Source of the DNA: Chloroflexota bacterium
GTDB lineage: Bacteria; Chloroflexota; UBA11872; UBA12225
Assembly (NCBI GenBank): GCA_030447525.1
Contig: JAUJOR010000003.1
Coordinates: 126,194-190,193 of the forward strand
DNA: 64,000 nt
Direction of reading: 5' to 3'
The notes under the pieces were generated by a model that made no database searches, was not told the DNA's origin, and saw nothing but the letters and a program-made list of their open reading frames with translations. Both the position numbers and the translations under genes were made by a program. Below are positions 7,004 to 15,500 of this stretch, in pieces; position 1 is the stretch's first letter; every line of letters starts with the position of its first letter.

Positions 7004-10000
7004 CGGCATCGTCTGCGACTCGCCCTCAGGAGGCCCTACCGAATGGCACGTCCCACGAGGGGCCGCTGGCCCTGGAGCTCCGCGGTGCCGTGGCCGGGCC
7101 CCTCCCAGGGAGACGGGCGAGGCTGTGGGAGGCCCTGCGCGCCGCACGGCGTGCCCCTCTGTTGCGTGACGGCGGCGCCGTCCTCGTCCTGGCCCTGGCG
7201 ACACTATCCCTATTCTGGGACGCTATTGCCCGGGGGCAGATCGCCTACGAAAACGACACCCGCATCTTCTACTTTCCCCTGTTCGTCCGTCTGGGGGAGG
7301 CGATCAAGGCCGGGCAGCTCCCCTTGTGGTCACCCCAGCTCTTCGGAGGCTACCCCATCTTCGCCGATGGCGAGGCGGGGACGCTGTACCCCTTTCACCT
7401 CCTGGCCCTGCTCGTCTTGCCGGTGGAGACGGCGTTCCTGTGGCTGCGCCCGGTGCGGTTCTTCCAGGCCGCGGTGTTCACCTATCTCTTCTGCCGGTGT
7501 ATCGGCGTGGGGCGCTTTGGCGCCATCGTGGGGGCGTTGACCTTTGCCTTCGGGGGCTTCGCCATCGCCCAACTGCACCACACCAACATCAGCACGGCGG
7601 CTACCTGGCTCCCCCTGGCGCTGGCTTTCGGCGAGCTGGCCCTGCGCCACGCTGGACGCCCGCGCTATGCCTTCGCCCTGCTGGCCGGTGTGGCCTTTGG
7701 CCTGCAAGGCTTGATCCTCCACATCCAGGTTGTGCTCATGTCGGCGCTGGCCTTTACAGCCTACGCCTGCTACCGGGCCCTTGCCGGCCCCATGGGACTG
7801 AGCGGCTCCAGAACACCCCTTGGCGCATCGCTGAGCCGGGACGTCTACCAACGACCTCCCCCTGCGGGCATAGAGGGCGACTCGTCGGCGGGGGGCGAGG
7901 GGCGCTCTCCGGGAAGCCGGCCGGGCCTCGCAGCGCTGCGGGCGGCGCTCGATCTGGGGCGGCGCCTGAGACAAGCGGGCCTGGTCGTGGCCATCGCCGG
8001 GGGCACTGGGGCCGCGCTCGCTGCCGTACAGCTCCTGCCCCTCTACGAGCTGGGGACATTTTCTTTCCGCGGCGTAGGCGTGGACTACGCCTACTCCTCG
8101 CAATATTCCCTACCCCCGGTACAGCTCCTGTCGCTCTTCCTGCCGGACTTTTTTGTGGTCAACGGACAGTACTGGGGCTTGTGGTCCCGTTGGGAGGTCT
8201 TCGCCTACGCCGGCCTGGCCCCCATGCTGCTGGCCGTCATTGGCGTCCTGCTGACCCGCCACTGGCTGATGCCCTTCTTTCTGGCCTTAGCGGCCTTTGC
8301 CCTCGCCGTGGCCCTGGGGGAGCACTCGCCGGGGGAGATCCACCGCCTCCTCAGCGCCCTGCCGGGGTTCTCTGTGCTGCGAGCCCCCGGGCGCTTCATC
8401 TTCCTGTTTACCCTGAGCCTGGCGATGCTCGCCGCGCTGGGGGCAGACGCCCTGCGCCGTGAGCTGGCACCGGAGCGGGAGCGGTCGTTGCCCCTGGGGG
8501 ACGCCGTGCGCCAGGCGGGGCTGAGCCTGGTCATCCTCGCCTGCGGCCTCGCGGCCATGATCGCCCCCCTGGCACTTGCCCTGGGCGCCGTCTATGTGGA
8601 GACGCACAAGCCGGAGACGATCGCCTGGCTGCAGCGCAGCCTGGTGAGCGCCCGGGGCTTCGATCCGCGCTGGTCGGTCGAGCAGCTCTACCAGTTCGTC
8701 CTGGCGGCCGTGGACGTGACACAGCCCTCAACCTTGCGTCAGCTGGTCATCTTGCTCGCCGTGGCCAGCGTGCTTTTCCTGTGGGACCGCCTCCGCGTCC
8801 TGGGGAACGTGTGGCAGGTCAGCCTCGTCCTGTTGATCGCCGTCGACCTGATCGGCGTCGGCTGGCGCTTTCACCCCGTCACCCCCTTCAGCGCCCTGGC
8901 CGCCCCAAGTGGAGTGGCGGCCTACCTGGAGGCCAATCCCGGCCTCTACCGGGTGTTTAGCCAGAAGGGGACGCGCGACGAGCCGAACCGGCTGCTGGGA
9001 TTCCGCGTCGCCGAAGCCAACGGCTACAGCTCGCTCGAGCCCGAGCGGCACCAGGCCTTTGTCGCTCGCCTGGAGTATGCCCCCAACCGGCTGCTGGATC
9101 TGTTCAACGTCCGCTATCGCGTGGTGAAGAACGAGTTCGTCCCCGCCCAATCGTTCAACCTGACCTCGTATGACCCCCGCCGGCCATTGCTGAGCAGCAC
9201 GGGGCGCAACCCGGCGGGATTCGGCGCCTACCGCCTGGAGGATGTCCTTGCCGATACCCTCCGCGTCGTCTCCACGGTGCGCTGGGGGAGCACCCTGGCA
9301 CAGGGGACGCCGCTGGCACGCCTGACGGCGACGGATAGCAGCGGCAAGGCGCACGTGTTCCAGATGCTGGCCGGGGTGCACACGGCGGAGTGGGCCTGGG
9401 AGCGTCCAGATCTGCGGGGCAAGGTGCCTCACCAGCTCCCCAAGGTGGCACGTACCTGGCAGCAGCGCGATGGGGCGGCGCCCCCCTATCCCGCCCATTA
9501 CTACTACGCCGAGTTTCCCCTAGAAGGGAGCGTCCGGCTGCGCCGGCTGGAGGTGCAGTTCCTCCACCCTACGGCCCAGGTGGAGATCTATGGCATCGCC
9601 GCCTACAACGACGCCACCAAGGACCTGGAGCAAGTCCAGGTGGGAGGACACGAGAAGTTCATCCGCGTCTACGCCGATAGCGAGGTGGTCCTCTACGAGA
9701 ATCGGGATTATCTCCCCCGCGCCTACCTCGTCCCTTCCGCCGTAGTGGAGCGCCCGGGTGACGAGATCTTGCACCGCCTGGCCATGGGCGACTTCCAACC
9801 CGAGCGGATGGTGATCCTGGAGGAGCAGTTCGACGTCTCCAAGCTCCCGCCCCCACCTCCGCCGGGTAGCGTTCAGCCGATTCGCTCTAACCTCCCGCAA
9901 GGTACGGAAAGCACGTCTGAGCCAGGCACGGTGCGCATCCTGCGTATGGAGGATGACCTCGTCCTGCTCGATGCAGCTGCCCGCCAGAACGCCATGCTGT

Positions 10001-10503
10001 TCCTCGCCGACCTGGCCTATCCCGGCTGGAAGGCCTACCTGGACGGCAAGGAGACACCGATCTACCGCGCCAACTTCCTGTTCCGCGCCGTCTACGTCCC
10101 GGCCGGCCGGCACACAGTGGAGTTCGTCTACCGTCCGCGCTCATTCCGGCTGGGGCTGTTGGTGACCCTTGTGGCGACGCTGGGCGTAATCGGTGGGCTG
10201 GCCTGGCTGTCCTTTCGCCGGGCCACCCCGTGGCCGCTGTACCGCGCCGGTGCTAGTATTGACTACCCGAGTGCGGCGCCGTCGGACGCTGCGACGGCGT
10301 CCGCCGACGGGCCCATACCACTCAGAAAGGGAGCCCAGGATCATGCCCGACAAGAGCCCGAAGGCGACGCAGAAAAAGCAGACCCAGAAAAAGGCAGCGG
10401 CGAGCAAGAAGCCGGCGAGCACGCCAAAGTAGTCCCGCCATCGACTGGTCAGGCTGAGGCGACGCCCGGGCGCAGCGACCCCATCCGGCGGCGTCGCCTC
10501 TAG
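7000..10503 (+). CDS. Large YfhO-like multispan membrane protein
   Basis: A 1167-residue protein with many hydrophobic helices in the first 600 residues and again near 1045-1075, separated by a large soluble domain. The start VLVLALATLSLFWD, the loop with YENDTRIFYFPL and LWSPQLFGGYPIFADGEAGTLYP, and the later ANGYSSLEPERHQAF segment are typical of YfhO-family proteins, thought to be GT-C-like sugar transferases in cell-surface glycan or lipoteichoic acid modification. The LPRAYLVPSAV and LADLAYPGWKAYLDGKETP motifs near the C-terminus also fit. A Gly/Pro/Ser-rich stretch (about residues 262-310) interrupts the helices. The last 90 or so residues are low complexity and overlap, in another frame, a small gene with its own signals, so this tail may be dispensable. 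The start is GTG at 7000, overlapping the methyltransferase stop. Confidence 0.8.
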   Translation: MTASSATRPQEALPNGTSHEGPLALELRGAVAGPLPGRRARLWEALRAARRAPLLRDGGAVLVLALATLSLFWDAIARGQIAYENDTRIFYFPLFVRLGEAIKAGQLPLWSPQLFGGYPIFADGEAGTLYPFHLLALLVLPVETAFLWLRPVRFFQAAVFTYLFCRCIGVGRFGAIVGALTFAFGGFAIAQLHHTNISTAATWLPLALAFGELALRHAGRPRYAFALLAGVAFGLQGLILHIQVVLMSALAFTAYACYRALAGPMGLSGSRTPLGASLSRDVYQRPPPAGIEGDSSAGGEGRSPGSRPGLAALRAALDLGRRLRQAGLVVAIAGGTGAALAAVQLLPLYELGTFSFRGVGVDYAYSSQYSLPPVQLLSLFLPDFFVVNGQYWGLWSRWEVFAYAGLAPMLLAVIGVLLTRHWLMPFFLALAAFALAVALGEHSPGEIHRLLSALPGFSVLRAPGRFIFLFTLSLAMLAALGADALRRELAPERERSLPLGDAVRQAGLSLVILACGLAAMIAPLALALGAVYVETHKPETIAWLQRSLVSARGFDPRWSVEQLYQFVLAAVDVTQPSTLRQLVILLAVASVLFLWDRLRVLGNVWQVSLVLLIAVDLIGVGWRFHPVTPFSALAAPSGVAAYLEANPGLYRVFSQKGTRDEPNRLLGFRVAEANGYSSLEPERHQAFVARLEYAPNRLLDLFNVRYRVVKNEFVPAQSFNLTSYDPRRPLLSSTGRNPAGFGAYRLEDVLADTLRVVSTVRWGSTLAQGTPLARLTATDSSGKAHVFQMLAGVHTAEWAWERPDLRGKVPHQLPKVARTWQQRDGAAPPYPAHYYYAEFPLEGSVRLRRLEVQFLHPTAQVEIYGIAAYNDATKDLEQVQVGGHEKFIRVYADSEVVLYENRDYLPRAYLVPSAVVERPGDEILHRLAMGDFQPERMVILEEQFDVSKLPPPPPPGSVQPIRSNLPQGTESTSEPGTVRILRMEDDLVLLDAAARQNAMLFLADLAYPGWKAYLDGKETPIYRANFLFRAVYVPAGRHTVEFVYRPRSFRLGLLVTLVATLGVIGGLAWLSFRRATPWPLYRAGASIDYPSAAPSDAATASADGPIPLRKGAQDHARQEPEGDAEKADPEKGSGEQEAGEHAKVVPPSTGQAEATPGRSDPIRRRRL
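10251..10259 (+). promoter_or_regulatory. Extended -10 promoter for the nested 29-residue gene
   Basis: The sequence TGCTAGTAT matches the extended -10 consensus TGnTAnnnT. It lies inside the end of the YfhO-like gene, about 85 bases before the small basic gene at 10343. The -35 position (TGGCCG, 17 bases upstream) is weak, as is common for extended -10 promoters. Confidence 0.4.
10343..10432 (+). CDS. 29-residue lysine-rich protein (MPDKSP type)
   Basis: The frame starts MPDKSPKATQKKQ and ends SKKPASTPK. Ten of 29 residues are Lys, with no acidic residue after position 3, no hydrophobic core and no membrane segment. AAGGGAG lies 9 bases before the ATG. Small proteins beginning MPDKSP and rich in Lys/Ala are, from my memory, often seen as hypothetical proteins in actinobacteria and Chloroflexota. 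The function is unknown; nucleic-acid binding is only a guess from charge. It is read out of frame with the tail of the YfhO-like protein, has its own extended -10 upstream and is followed by an inverted repeat that could end transcription. This set of signals makes it more likely a gene than the overlapping YfhO tail. Confidence 0.6.
   Translation: MPDKSPKATQKKQTQKKAAASKKPASTPK
10456..10500 (+). terminator. Inverted repeat after the small gene and YfhO end
   Basis: Perfect 10-base arms GAGGCGACGC (10456-10465) and GCGTCGCCTC (10491-10500) flank a 25-base loop. No U-tract follows. The position, just after the small gene and up to the YfhO stop, suggests a transcript end or stabilising hairpin. 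Confidence 0.4.
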
Positions 10504-10829
10504 CATGTGTGGACACGGTCTCCCTTGTCTCTGCGCCGGCCGGCCTCCCAGGAAGCGCGCACTGTCCCGGCCGGTTGAGTCTGCTGTTCCCGGCGGGGCA
10601 TCAGCACCGAAGAAACTCCAGCCGCCGCGCCCCCCGGCCGGTGGCACGATGGAGCATCTTCTCACCAGGTGCGCCCCGCTGCCAGCTGCGACCGCCGGCC
10701 GCGACCATCGCGTACGAAGCCTGGCCATCTTCTGAGCAGTCAAGAACCAGCGCACAGCCGGCGACCGCTCAGTGGCCCCTACACCATGGGACGACGACCA
10801 TCGGCAACATCGACGCCCGCACAGCCCTG
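10504..10829 (+). other. Spacer before the M50 protease, no supported gene
   Basis: A frame open from a GTG at 10509 continues into the protease, but its translation up to about 10795 is Pro/Arg/Ser-rich and unlike any M50 N-terminus, so I treat it as non-coding. I see no clear promoter or RNA structure here. Confidence 0.5.
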
Positions 10830-11459
10830 GTGCTCATCGCCGGCTTTATCGTCGCCATCTCCATCCACGAGTTCAGCCATGCCCTGGCCGCCCGCAGTCT
10901 GGGCGACCCGACGGCGCAGCAGGCCGGCAGACTGACCCTCAATCCCTTGCGCCACCTCGATCCCTTCGGATCCCTCCTACTCCTGCTGGCCCTATTTAGC
11001 GGGGCGCCGGGGATTGGCTGGGGCCGGCCGGTACCGGTCGACCCCCGGAATCTACGCTACGGCCGCGTTGGGATGGCCCTGGTCGCGGCCGCCGGGCCCT
11101 TCTCCAACATCGTACTGGCCCTGCTGGCGGCCATCGCAATCCGACTGCTGACAGGCAATAGCGCAGCCCTGCCCGCGCTGGGTATGGACTTCATCGTCAC
11201 CTTGATCCTACTCAACGTCGGCCTGTGCGTCTTCAATCTCCTGCCGGTGGCCCCGCTGGACGGCTTCGGCGTCGCCGTCGGCTTGCTCCCCTGGCGCCTG
11301 GCCCAGCCCTTCTCCCGGCTGGGACAGTACGGCCCCGGCATCCTCCTCATCTTGCTCTTCTCGCAGAGCATTATCCGCATCGATCTCCTGGGGCTGCTCC
11401 TCGGACCGCCACGCCGGGCGCTCCTGGCCCTCGTCCTGCGCCTCGCCGGCTCGGTTTAG
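10830..11459 (+). CDS. Site-2 protease family (M50) membrane metalloprotease
   Basis: A membrane-embedded zinc protease of the short M50 type. The active-site HEFSH (zinc ligands His and His, catalytic Glu) lies in the first helix at residues 13-17 of this model, followed by the conserved GDPTAQQAGRLTLNPL and FGSLLLLLALF segments, the GRPVPVDPRNLRY loop and the second metal motif NLLPVAPLDGF. About five hydrophobic segments are visible and no PDZ domain. Its substrate is unknown. The start is uncertain: GTG 10830 gives a family-like N-terminus (MLIAGFIVAISIHEFSH) but has no ribosome site, and the frame is open back to 10509. It lies directly upstream of scpA, as is common in Gram-positive and Chloroflexota genomes. 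Confidence 0.8.
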   Translation: MLIAGFIVAISIHEFSHALAARSLGDPTAQQAGRLTLNPLRHLDPFGSLLLLLALFSGAPGIGWGRPVPVDPRNLRYGRVGMALVAAAGPFSNIVLALLAAIAIRLLTGNSAALPALGMDFIVTLILLNVGLCVFNLLPVAPLDGFGVAVGLLPWRLAQPFSRLGQYGPGILLILLFSQSIIRIDLLGLLLGPPRRALLALVLRLAGSV

Positions 11460-11462
11460 CCG

Positions 11463-12203
11463 GTGCCTGGTGGCAAGACGGCGTTCGCCCCGTTGCCGGC
11501 GGCGCCGATCCAGGTCCCCGGCTTCGAGGGACCCTTCGAGCTCCTCTTGCACCTGTTGGACGATGGCGAGCTGGAGATCACCCGCGTCTCCCTGGCCGCC
11601 GTGACCGAACAATACCTCGACGTTCTGCGCCTCCTGCCGAGCGATGCTTCCCCCCTCGACTGCCTGGCCGAGTTCCTCCTGGTGGCGGCGCAGCTCCTGG
11701 TGCTGAAGTCGCGCGCCCTGCTCCCCCGCCAGGAGCCGCCGGCGGTGGAGGAGTCGCTGGACGAGGGGGCTCTGGAGCTGCGCCTGGCGGAGTACCGGCA
11801 CTACCGGGACGCGGCCAGCGGCTTGCGGGAGCGCCAGGAACGGGGGGAGCGAGCCTACGCCCGGCAGGCCCCGCCCCCGCTGCCCCCGGCGGCTCCCCCG
11901 CCACGCCTGGAGCAGGCCGCCGCGGCGCAGCTGGCGGCTGCCCTGCAGCGTCTCCTGGCCAGCCGCATCCCCGCCCCGCAGCCGGCCTCGCTCCCCCATG
12001 TCACCCTCGCCGAACGGATCGCCCAGGTGCGCCAGGCGGTGGCATCGCAGGGGCGCGTCGGCTTTAGCTGGCTGGCCGCCGGCTGCGCCTCGCGCGCCGA
12101 CCTGATCATCACCTTTCTGGCTACCCTTGAGCTCTGCCGGGCCCAGGCGGTGCGCCTGGAGCAGGACGAGCTCTTCGGCGAGATCTGGTTGTCGCGCCGG
12201 TGA
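11463..12203 (+). CDS. scpA: Segregation and condensation protein A
   Basis: A 246-residue kleisin subunit that bridges the two Smc heads in the bacterial condensin and works with ScpB in chromosome compaction and segregation. The N-terminal FEGPFELLLHLLDDGELEIT is diagnostic, followed by YLDVLRLL and the LLVAAQLLVLKSRALLP helix. The C-terminal winged-helix region includes LAERIAQVR and VTFLATLEL-like sequence (ITFLATLELCR). The middle is Ala/Pro-rich. The start is GTG at 11463, 4 bases after the M50 stop, and the end overlaps scpB by 4 bases, so the pair is translationally coupled. Confidence 0.92.
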   Translation: MPGGKTAFAPLPAAPIQVPGFEGPFELLLHLLDDGELEITRVSLAAVTEQYLDVLRLLPSDASPLDCLAEFLLVAAQLLVLKSRALLPRQEPPAVEESLDEGALELRLAEYRHYRDAASGLRERQERGERAYARQAPPPLPPAAPPPRLEQAAAAQLAAALQRLLASRIPAPQPASLPHVTLAERIAQVRQAVASQGRVGFSWLAAGCASRADLIITFLATLELCRAQAVRLEQDELFGEIWLSRR

Positions 12204-12775
12204 AGGATACCCCCAACTCTCCTGAACGCCCTGAGCTCCCGGTCGCGGCCCAGATCGAAGCCGTGCTGTTCGTGGCCGAGCGCCCGGTAACCGTCAGCGA
12301 GCTGGCCAAGCTCCTCGCGGTGTCGCCAGACGCAGTGGAGGGCGCGGTTGCCGTCCTGACCGCCCACTTCGCCGGGCGGGGCCTGACACTGCAGCGCCTC
12401 GGTGACGCCCTACAGCTGGTGACCCATCCCCGGGCGGCGCCAGCGGTGCAACGCTTCCTGGGCCTGGAGATGTCCGCCAGGCTCTCCCCCGCCGCCCTGG
12501 AGACGCTGGCCATCGTCGCCTATCGACAACCGGTCACACGCGGGGAAATCGAGACCCTGCGTGGCGTCAACGCCGACGGCGTCCTGGCTAACCTCGTCAC
12601 CCGGGGCCTGGTGGAGGAGGTGGGGCGCCGCAATGCCGTCGGCAGGCCGATCCTCTACGGCACTACCTTCGAGTTCCTGCGCGCCTTCGGCCTCAACAGC
12701 CTGGCCGACCTCCCCCCGGCGGGAGACCCCTGCCCGGCTCCAACCGCCCCTGCAGCGCTCGGAGCCGGATCCTGA
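12200..12775 (+). CDS. scpB: Segregation and condensation protein B
   Basis: A 191-residue ScpB with two winged-helix domains that dimerises and binds ScpA in the Smc complex. The segments IEAVLFVAERPVTVSELAKL, LSPAALETLAIVAYRQPVTR and EIETLRGVNADGVLANLVTRGLVEE are family signatures, and the GRPILYGTTFEFLRAFGL motif ends the second domain. The start is GTG at 12200, overlapping the scpA stop. The C-terminus runs into a 14-base tandem repeat that also contains the stop codon. Confidence 0.93.
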   Translation: MKDTPNSPERPELPVAAQIEAVLFVAERPVTVSELAKLLAVSPDAVEGAVAVLTAHFAGRGLTLQRLGDALQLVTHPRAAPAVQRFLGLEMSARLSPAALETLAIVAYRQPVTRGEIETLRGVNADGVLANLVTRGLVEEVGRRNAVGRPILYGTTFEFLRAFGLNSLADLPPAGDPCPAPTAPAALGAGS

Positions 12776-12824
12776 GGGCTTCGTCCTGAGGGCTTCGTCC
12801 TGAGGGCTTCGTCCTGAGGGCTTC
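12771..12824. repeat. 14-base tandem repeat, 3.9 copies
   Basis: The unit CCTGAGGGCTTCGT recurs at 12771, 12785, 12799 and, cut to 12 bases, 12813, with no mismatch. It covers the scpB stop codon and lies in the convergent spacer between scpB and rpsI. The exact copies suggest recent slippage. Confidence 0.9.
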
Positions 12825-12850
12825 CCTTGGCCATAGAGCGCCCCAGGCTA

Positions 12851-12880
12851 TCGCCGGCCGGCCAGGCCGAAGGCCGGCGA
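12851..12880. terminator. Hairpin between convergent scpB and rpsI
   Basis: Perfect 9-base arms at 12851-12859 and 12872-12880 (TCGCCGGCC/GGCCGGCGA) with a 12-base loop lie 14 bases past the rpsI stop and about 75 bases past scpB. No T-run is present on either side. The position suits a bidirectional terminator closing the 34-kb ribosomal locus. Confidence 0.5.
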
Positions 12881-12893
12881 GGCGTCAATCCGG

Positions 12894-13322
12894 CTACCTC
12901 TTGGTGAACTGCTTTGCGCGCCGGGCGCGGCGCAGTCCCGGCTTCTTGCGCTCCTTGACCCGGGCGTCGCGTGTAAGCAGGCCCCTGGTGCGCATGAGCG
13001 TGCGGTTGGCCTCGTCGGCGACGACCAGGGCGCGGGCGATCCCCAGGCGCACGGCGCCGGCCTGGCCGGTGGTGCCTCCGCCGATCACCTTGGCGATGAC
13101 GTTGTACGCGGCACCCCCTTCCGCAGCGCGCAGGGGCTGTTGCACCATCAGGTCGAGGGTCTCGCGCCCGAAGTAGTCCCGCGCCGGCTTGCCGTTGACG
13201 ATGACCTGCCCCTCGCCGGGAAACAGGCGCACCTGGGCGATGGCGCACTTGCGTCGGCCGAGGCCGTAAAAATAGCGCCCTTGGGGCTGGACTGGGGTGG
13301 TAGGACTGCTGGTCGCGGTCAT
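12894..13322 (-). CDS. rpsI: 30S ribosomal protein S9
   Basis: A 142-residue S9 of the small-subunit head, whose C-terminal tail reaches the P-site tRNA. Family marks are YGLGRRKCAIAQVRLFPGEG, GKPARDYFGRETL and the basic tail RRARRAKQFTKR. About 13 extra residues precede the conserved part. It is the last gene of the minus-strand locus, 6 bases after rplM, the usual rplM-rpsI pair. Confidence 0.96.
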   Translation of the reverse strand: MTATSSPTTPVQPQGRYFYGLGRRKCAIAQVRLFPGEGQVIVNGKPARDYFGRETLDLMVQQPLRAAEGGAAYNVIAKVIGGGTTGQAGAVRLGIARALVVADEANRTLMRTRGLLTRDARVKERKKPGLRRARRAKQFTKR

Positions 13323-13328
13323 CGCCCG

Positions 13329-13787
13329 TTACGCCTCGCTTCCGCCGATGATGTCAGGAGTGAGAGTCCAGGTCTGGGGCTGCTGGGCTGCGTGAGGATG
13401 ATCGCCCCGGGAGTAGACCTTCAGCTTCTTGATCATCTGGTGGCCCAGGGCGCCCTTGGGGAGCATTCCCCGCACCGCCGCCTCGATAACCCGGTCAGGG
13501 TGCTTCTCCATCTCATTGGCCAGCACGGTGGTGCGCAGGCCGCCGGGGTACCCAGAGTGGCGGTAGTACTGCTTCTGCTCCATCTTCCGACCGGTGACGC
13601 GCACCTTCGCGGCGTTGATGACCACCACGAAATCCCCCCCGTCCATGTGCGGGGCGAACGTGGGCTTGTCCTTGCCGCGTAAACGGCTGGCTATGGCGCT
13701 GGCCAGGCGTCCAAGGATCTGCCCCTCGGCGTCCACCACCCACCACTTGTGCTCGATATCGCCCGCTTTCGGCGAATAGGTTCTCAT
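13329..13787 (-). CDS. rplM: 50S ribosomal protein L13
   Basis: A 152-residue L13, an early assembly protein of the large subunit. The start [20 protein letters not shown] and the [16 protein letters not shown] and [12 protein letters not shown] motifs are typical. I chose ATG 13787 over an upstream in-frame start because AGGGGA lies about 9 bases before it and family proteins begin here. The start overlaps the truA stop (ATGA), so translation is coupled. Confidence 0.96.
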   Translation of the reverse strand: MRTYSPKAGDIEHKWWVVDAEGQILGRLASAIASRLRGKDKPTFAPHMDGGDFVVVINAAKVRVTGRKMEQKQYYRHSGYPGGLRTTVLANEMEKHPDRVIEAAVRGMLPKGALGHQMIKKLKVYSRGDHPHAAQQPQTWTLTPDIIGGSEA

Positions 13788-14701
13788 TCCGATTCTGTCC
13801 CCTGCGACCGGGCATCCGCTGTATCCAGGTCGTAAGCGTCCAGGTCGTACCGGACGTGCTGGAGGCACAAGCCACGCGCCGGGGCGCTCTGCCCGACGCG
13901 GTGCTTTTCCCCACCGGCCAGGATGGCAGCCACCTCCCCCGTAGAGAGAGATCCCTGACCGACCTCCACCAGCGTGCCAACGATTCGGCGCATCATGTGT
14001 CGCAAAAAGGCGTTGGCCTCAATTTCCACGGCCACAACGCGCGTCCCCTCAAACAGGCGGGGGGCATTGGTCGATCCCGCCGGACCGGCCAGACGCGATG
14101 GCGCTTCCACCACCGACTGGGGAAAAGTATGCCAGATCAGGGGCCGGACGGCCCACTGCTCCGTCACCCTGACCCGGAGCACCTCGCGCCGGGTGCTCCC
14201 GGGACCCTCCCTGGCGGCAAAGGGGGCGAAGTCGTGTCTGCCGACCAGGTGCCGCGCCCCCTCAGACATGGCCGCCAGGGCCAGTGGGGTACGTACATGA
14301 TGGGAGTAGCGCCGCAGGAGGGGGGGACAGATGGGGGCGTTGACGATACGGTAGCAGTAGGTGCGGCTAATGGCCGAGTAGCGGGCGTGGACGTGCCCCG
14401 GGACGGGCCGAACCTCGTGGACGCGGACGTCGTCCGGGAGGCGGGCATTCCAGGCGCGGAGAAAGCGGGGGAGGTCGCGCGCCAGGTATGCCTCGGTGTC
14501 CAGGTGCACCACCTGGCCGGCGGCATGGACGCCGCTATCGGTGCGTCCGGCGCCGGCGATGCGCGTCCCCTGGCCGGTCAGAGGGGCAACCGCCTGCTCT
14601 AGCTCGGCCTGTACCGTCCGGGTGGACACACCGTCGTGAGCCTGGAGCTGGAAGCCGGCGAAGTCCGTTCCGTCGTACTCGACGATGGCCAGAAGTCTCA
14701 C
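13784..14701 (-). CDS. truA: tRNA pseudouridine synthase A
   Basis: An enzyme of about 305 residues that isomerises uridines 38-40 in the tRNA anticodon arm. The start [19 protein letters not shown], the catalytic Asp in [13 protein letters not shown] and the [21 protein letters not shown] and [11 protein letters not shown] motifs are all present. The GTG at 14713 touches its GAGGT with no spacing, so GTG 14701, 12 bases past the same GAGGT, is preferred. The usual alpha-operon order rplQ-truA-rplM-rpsI is kept. The 278 bases before it, back to the rplQ stop, hold nothing I can identify. Confidence 0.93.
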   Translation of the reverse strand: MRLLAIVEYDGTDFAGFQLQAHDGVSTRTVQAELEQAVAPLTGQGTRIAGAGRTDSGVHAAGQVVHLDTEAYLARDLPRFLRAWNARLPDDVRVHEVRPVPGHVHARYSAISRTYCYRIVNAPICPPLLRRYSHHVRTPLALAAMSEGARHLVGRHDFAPFAAREGPGSTRREVLRVRVTEQWAVRPLIWHTFPQSVVEAPSRLAGPAGSTNAPRLFEGTRVVAVEIEANAFLRHMMRRIVGTLVEVGQGSLSTGEVAAILAGGEKHRVGQSAPARGLCLQHVRYDLDAYDLDTADARSQGTESE

Positions 14702-14979
14702 GTCCCAGGTCACACCTCGGTAATCCCTGGCGCCCAGAGGCGGCGCCCCCGGCCTCGATCTGCCGCACCGGGGACCTGCCGAGCCAGGGGTGAGGAGACG
14801 TAATGGCCGTGCTTACAAAGCCCCGGGTTTACCGCCGCCTGGCCACCGGTCACAGGGCCGGCGCCGCCCCTCCTTGGCCATTCGCACCCTGGCCTGCCCG
14901 CAACCTGGCCTGCCCGGCCGCGGGCGACGCCCCGTTGAGCAACCTCGGCGCGAGACCTGAGCGTCCGGACTTGAGACCA

Positions 14980-15357
14980 CTACGCCGGGGCCGTCTCCAC
15001 CTCCCGATCGAGGAGCTCGATCTGGGCGATACGAGCGCCGTCCCCTTTGCGTAGCCCGACGCGGGTGATACGCGTGTAGCCACCGGGGCGTGTCCGATAG
15101 CGCGGCGCGACGACGTGAAACAGCCGGTCCACCGCCGGCGGATCGGGGAGGGTAGCCATACACAGGCGGCGGGAGTGGAGGTCGCCGCGCCGGGCGGTGG
15201 TGATGAGCCGCTCCACGTGCCGGCGCAACTCTTTGGCCCGCGCCTCCGTGGTGGTGATCTTGTCGTGCCGGAGGAGGGCGCCCATCAGGCTGCGCAAGAG
15301 GCGCCTCCGCTCGGCCGGTGGCCGATTCAGTTTACGACCGATTAAGCCGTGCCGCAT
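14980..15357 (-). CDS. rplQ: 50S ribosomal protein L17
   Basis: A 125-residue L17 lying near the polypeptide exit tunnel. The start MRHGLIGRKLNRPPAERR and the LLRHDKITTTEARAKELRR motif are diagnostic, and the C-terminus GGYTRITRVGLRKGDGA is typical. It follows rpoA as in most bacteria, after 143 non-coding bases. Confidence 0.96.
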   Translation of the reverse strand: MRHGLIGRKLNRPPAERRRLLRSLMGALLRHDKITTTEARAKELRRHVERLITTARRGDLHSRRLCMATLPDPPAVDRLFHVVAPRYRTRPGGYTRITRVGLRKGDGARIAQIELLDREVETAPA

Positions 15358-15500
15358 CGTGATGCTCCTTGTAGGCGGGCAGGCGCGAGGCTGCCGCGTG
15401 ACTTCAGAAGGCTCGCCCGCCAGGAGGCTCGACGACCAGGCAGCCGGCGGTGAGAGGCCGTAGATGCAGGGACTGGAGCTCCAGGGACTGGAGATCGGGC

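Noticed and set aside
12771..12824. CRISPR array
   Set aside because: The repeats are contiguous 14-base tandems with no spacers; no cas gene is present anywhere in the window.
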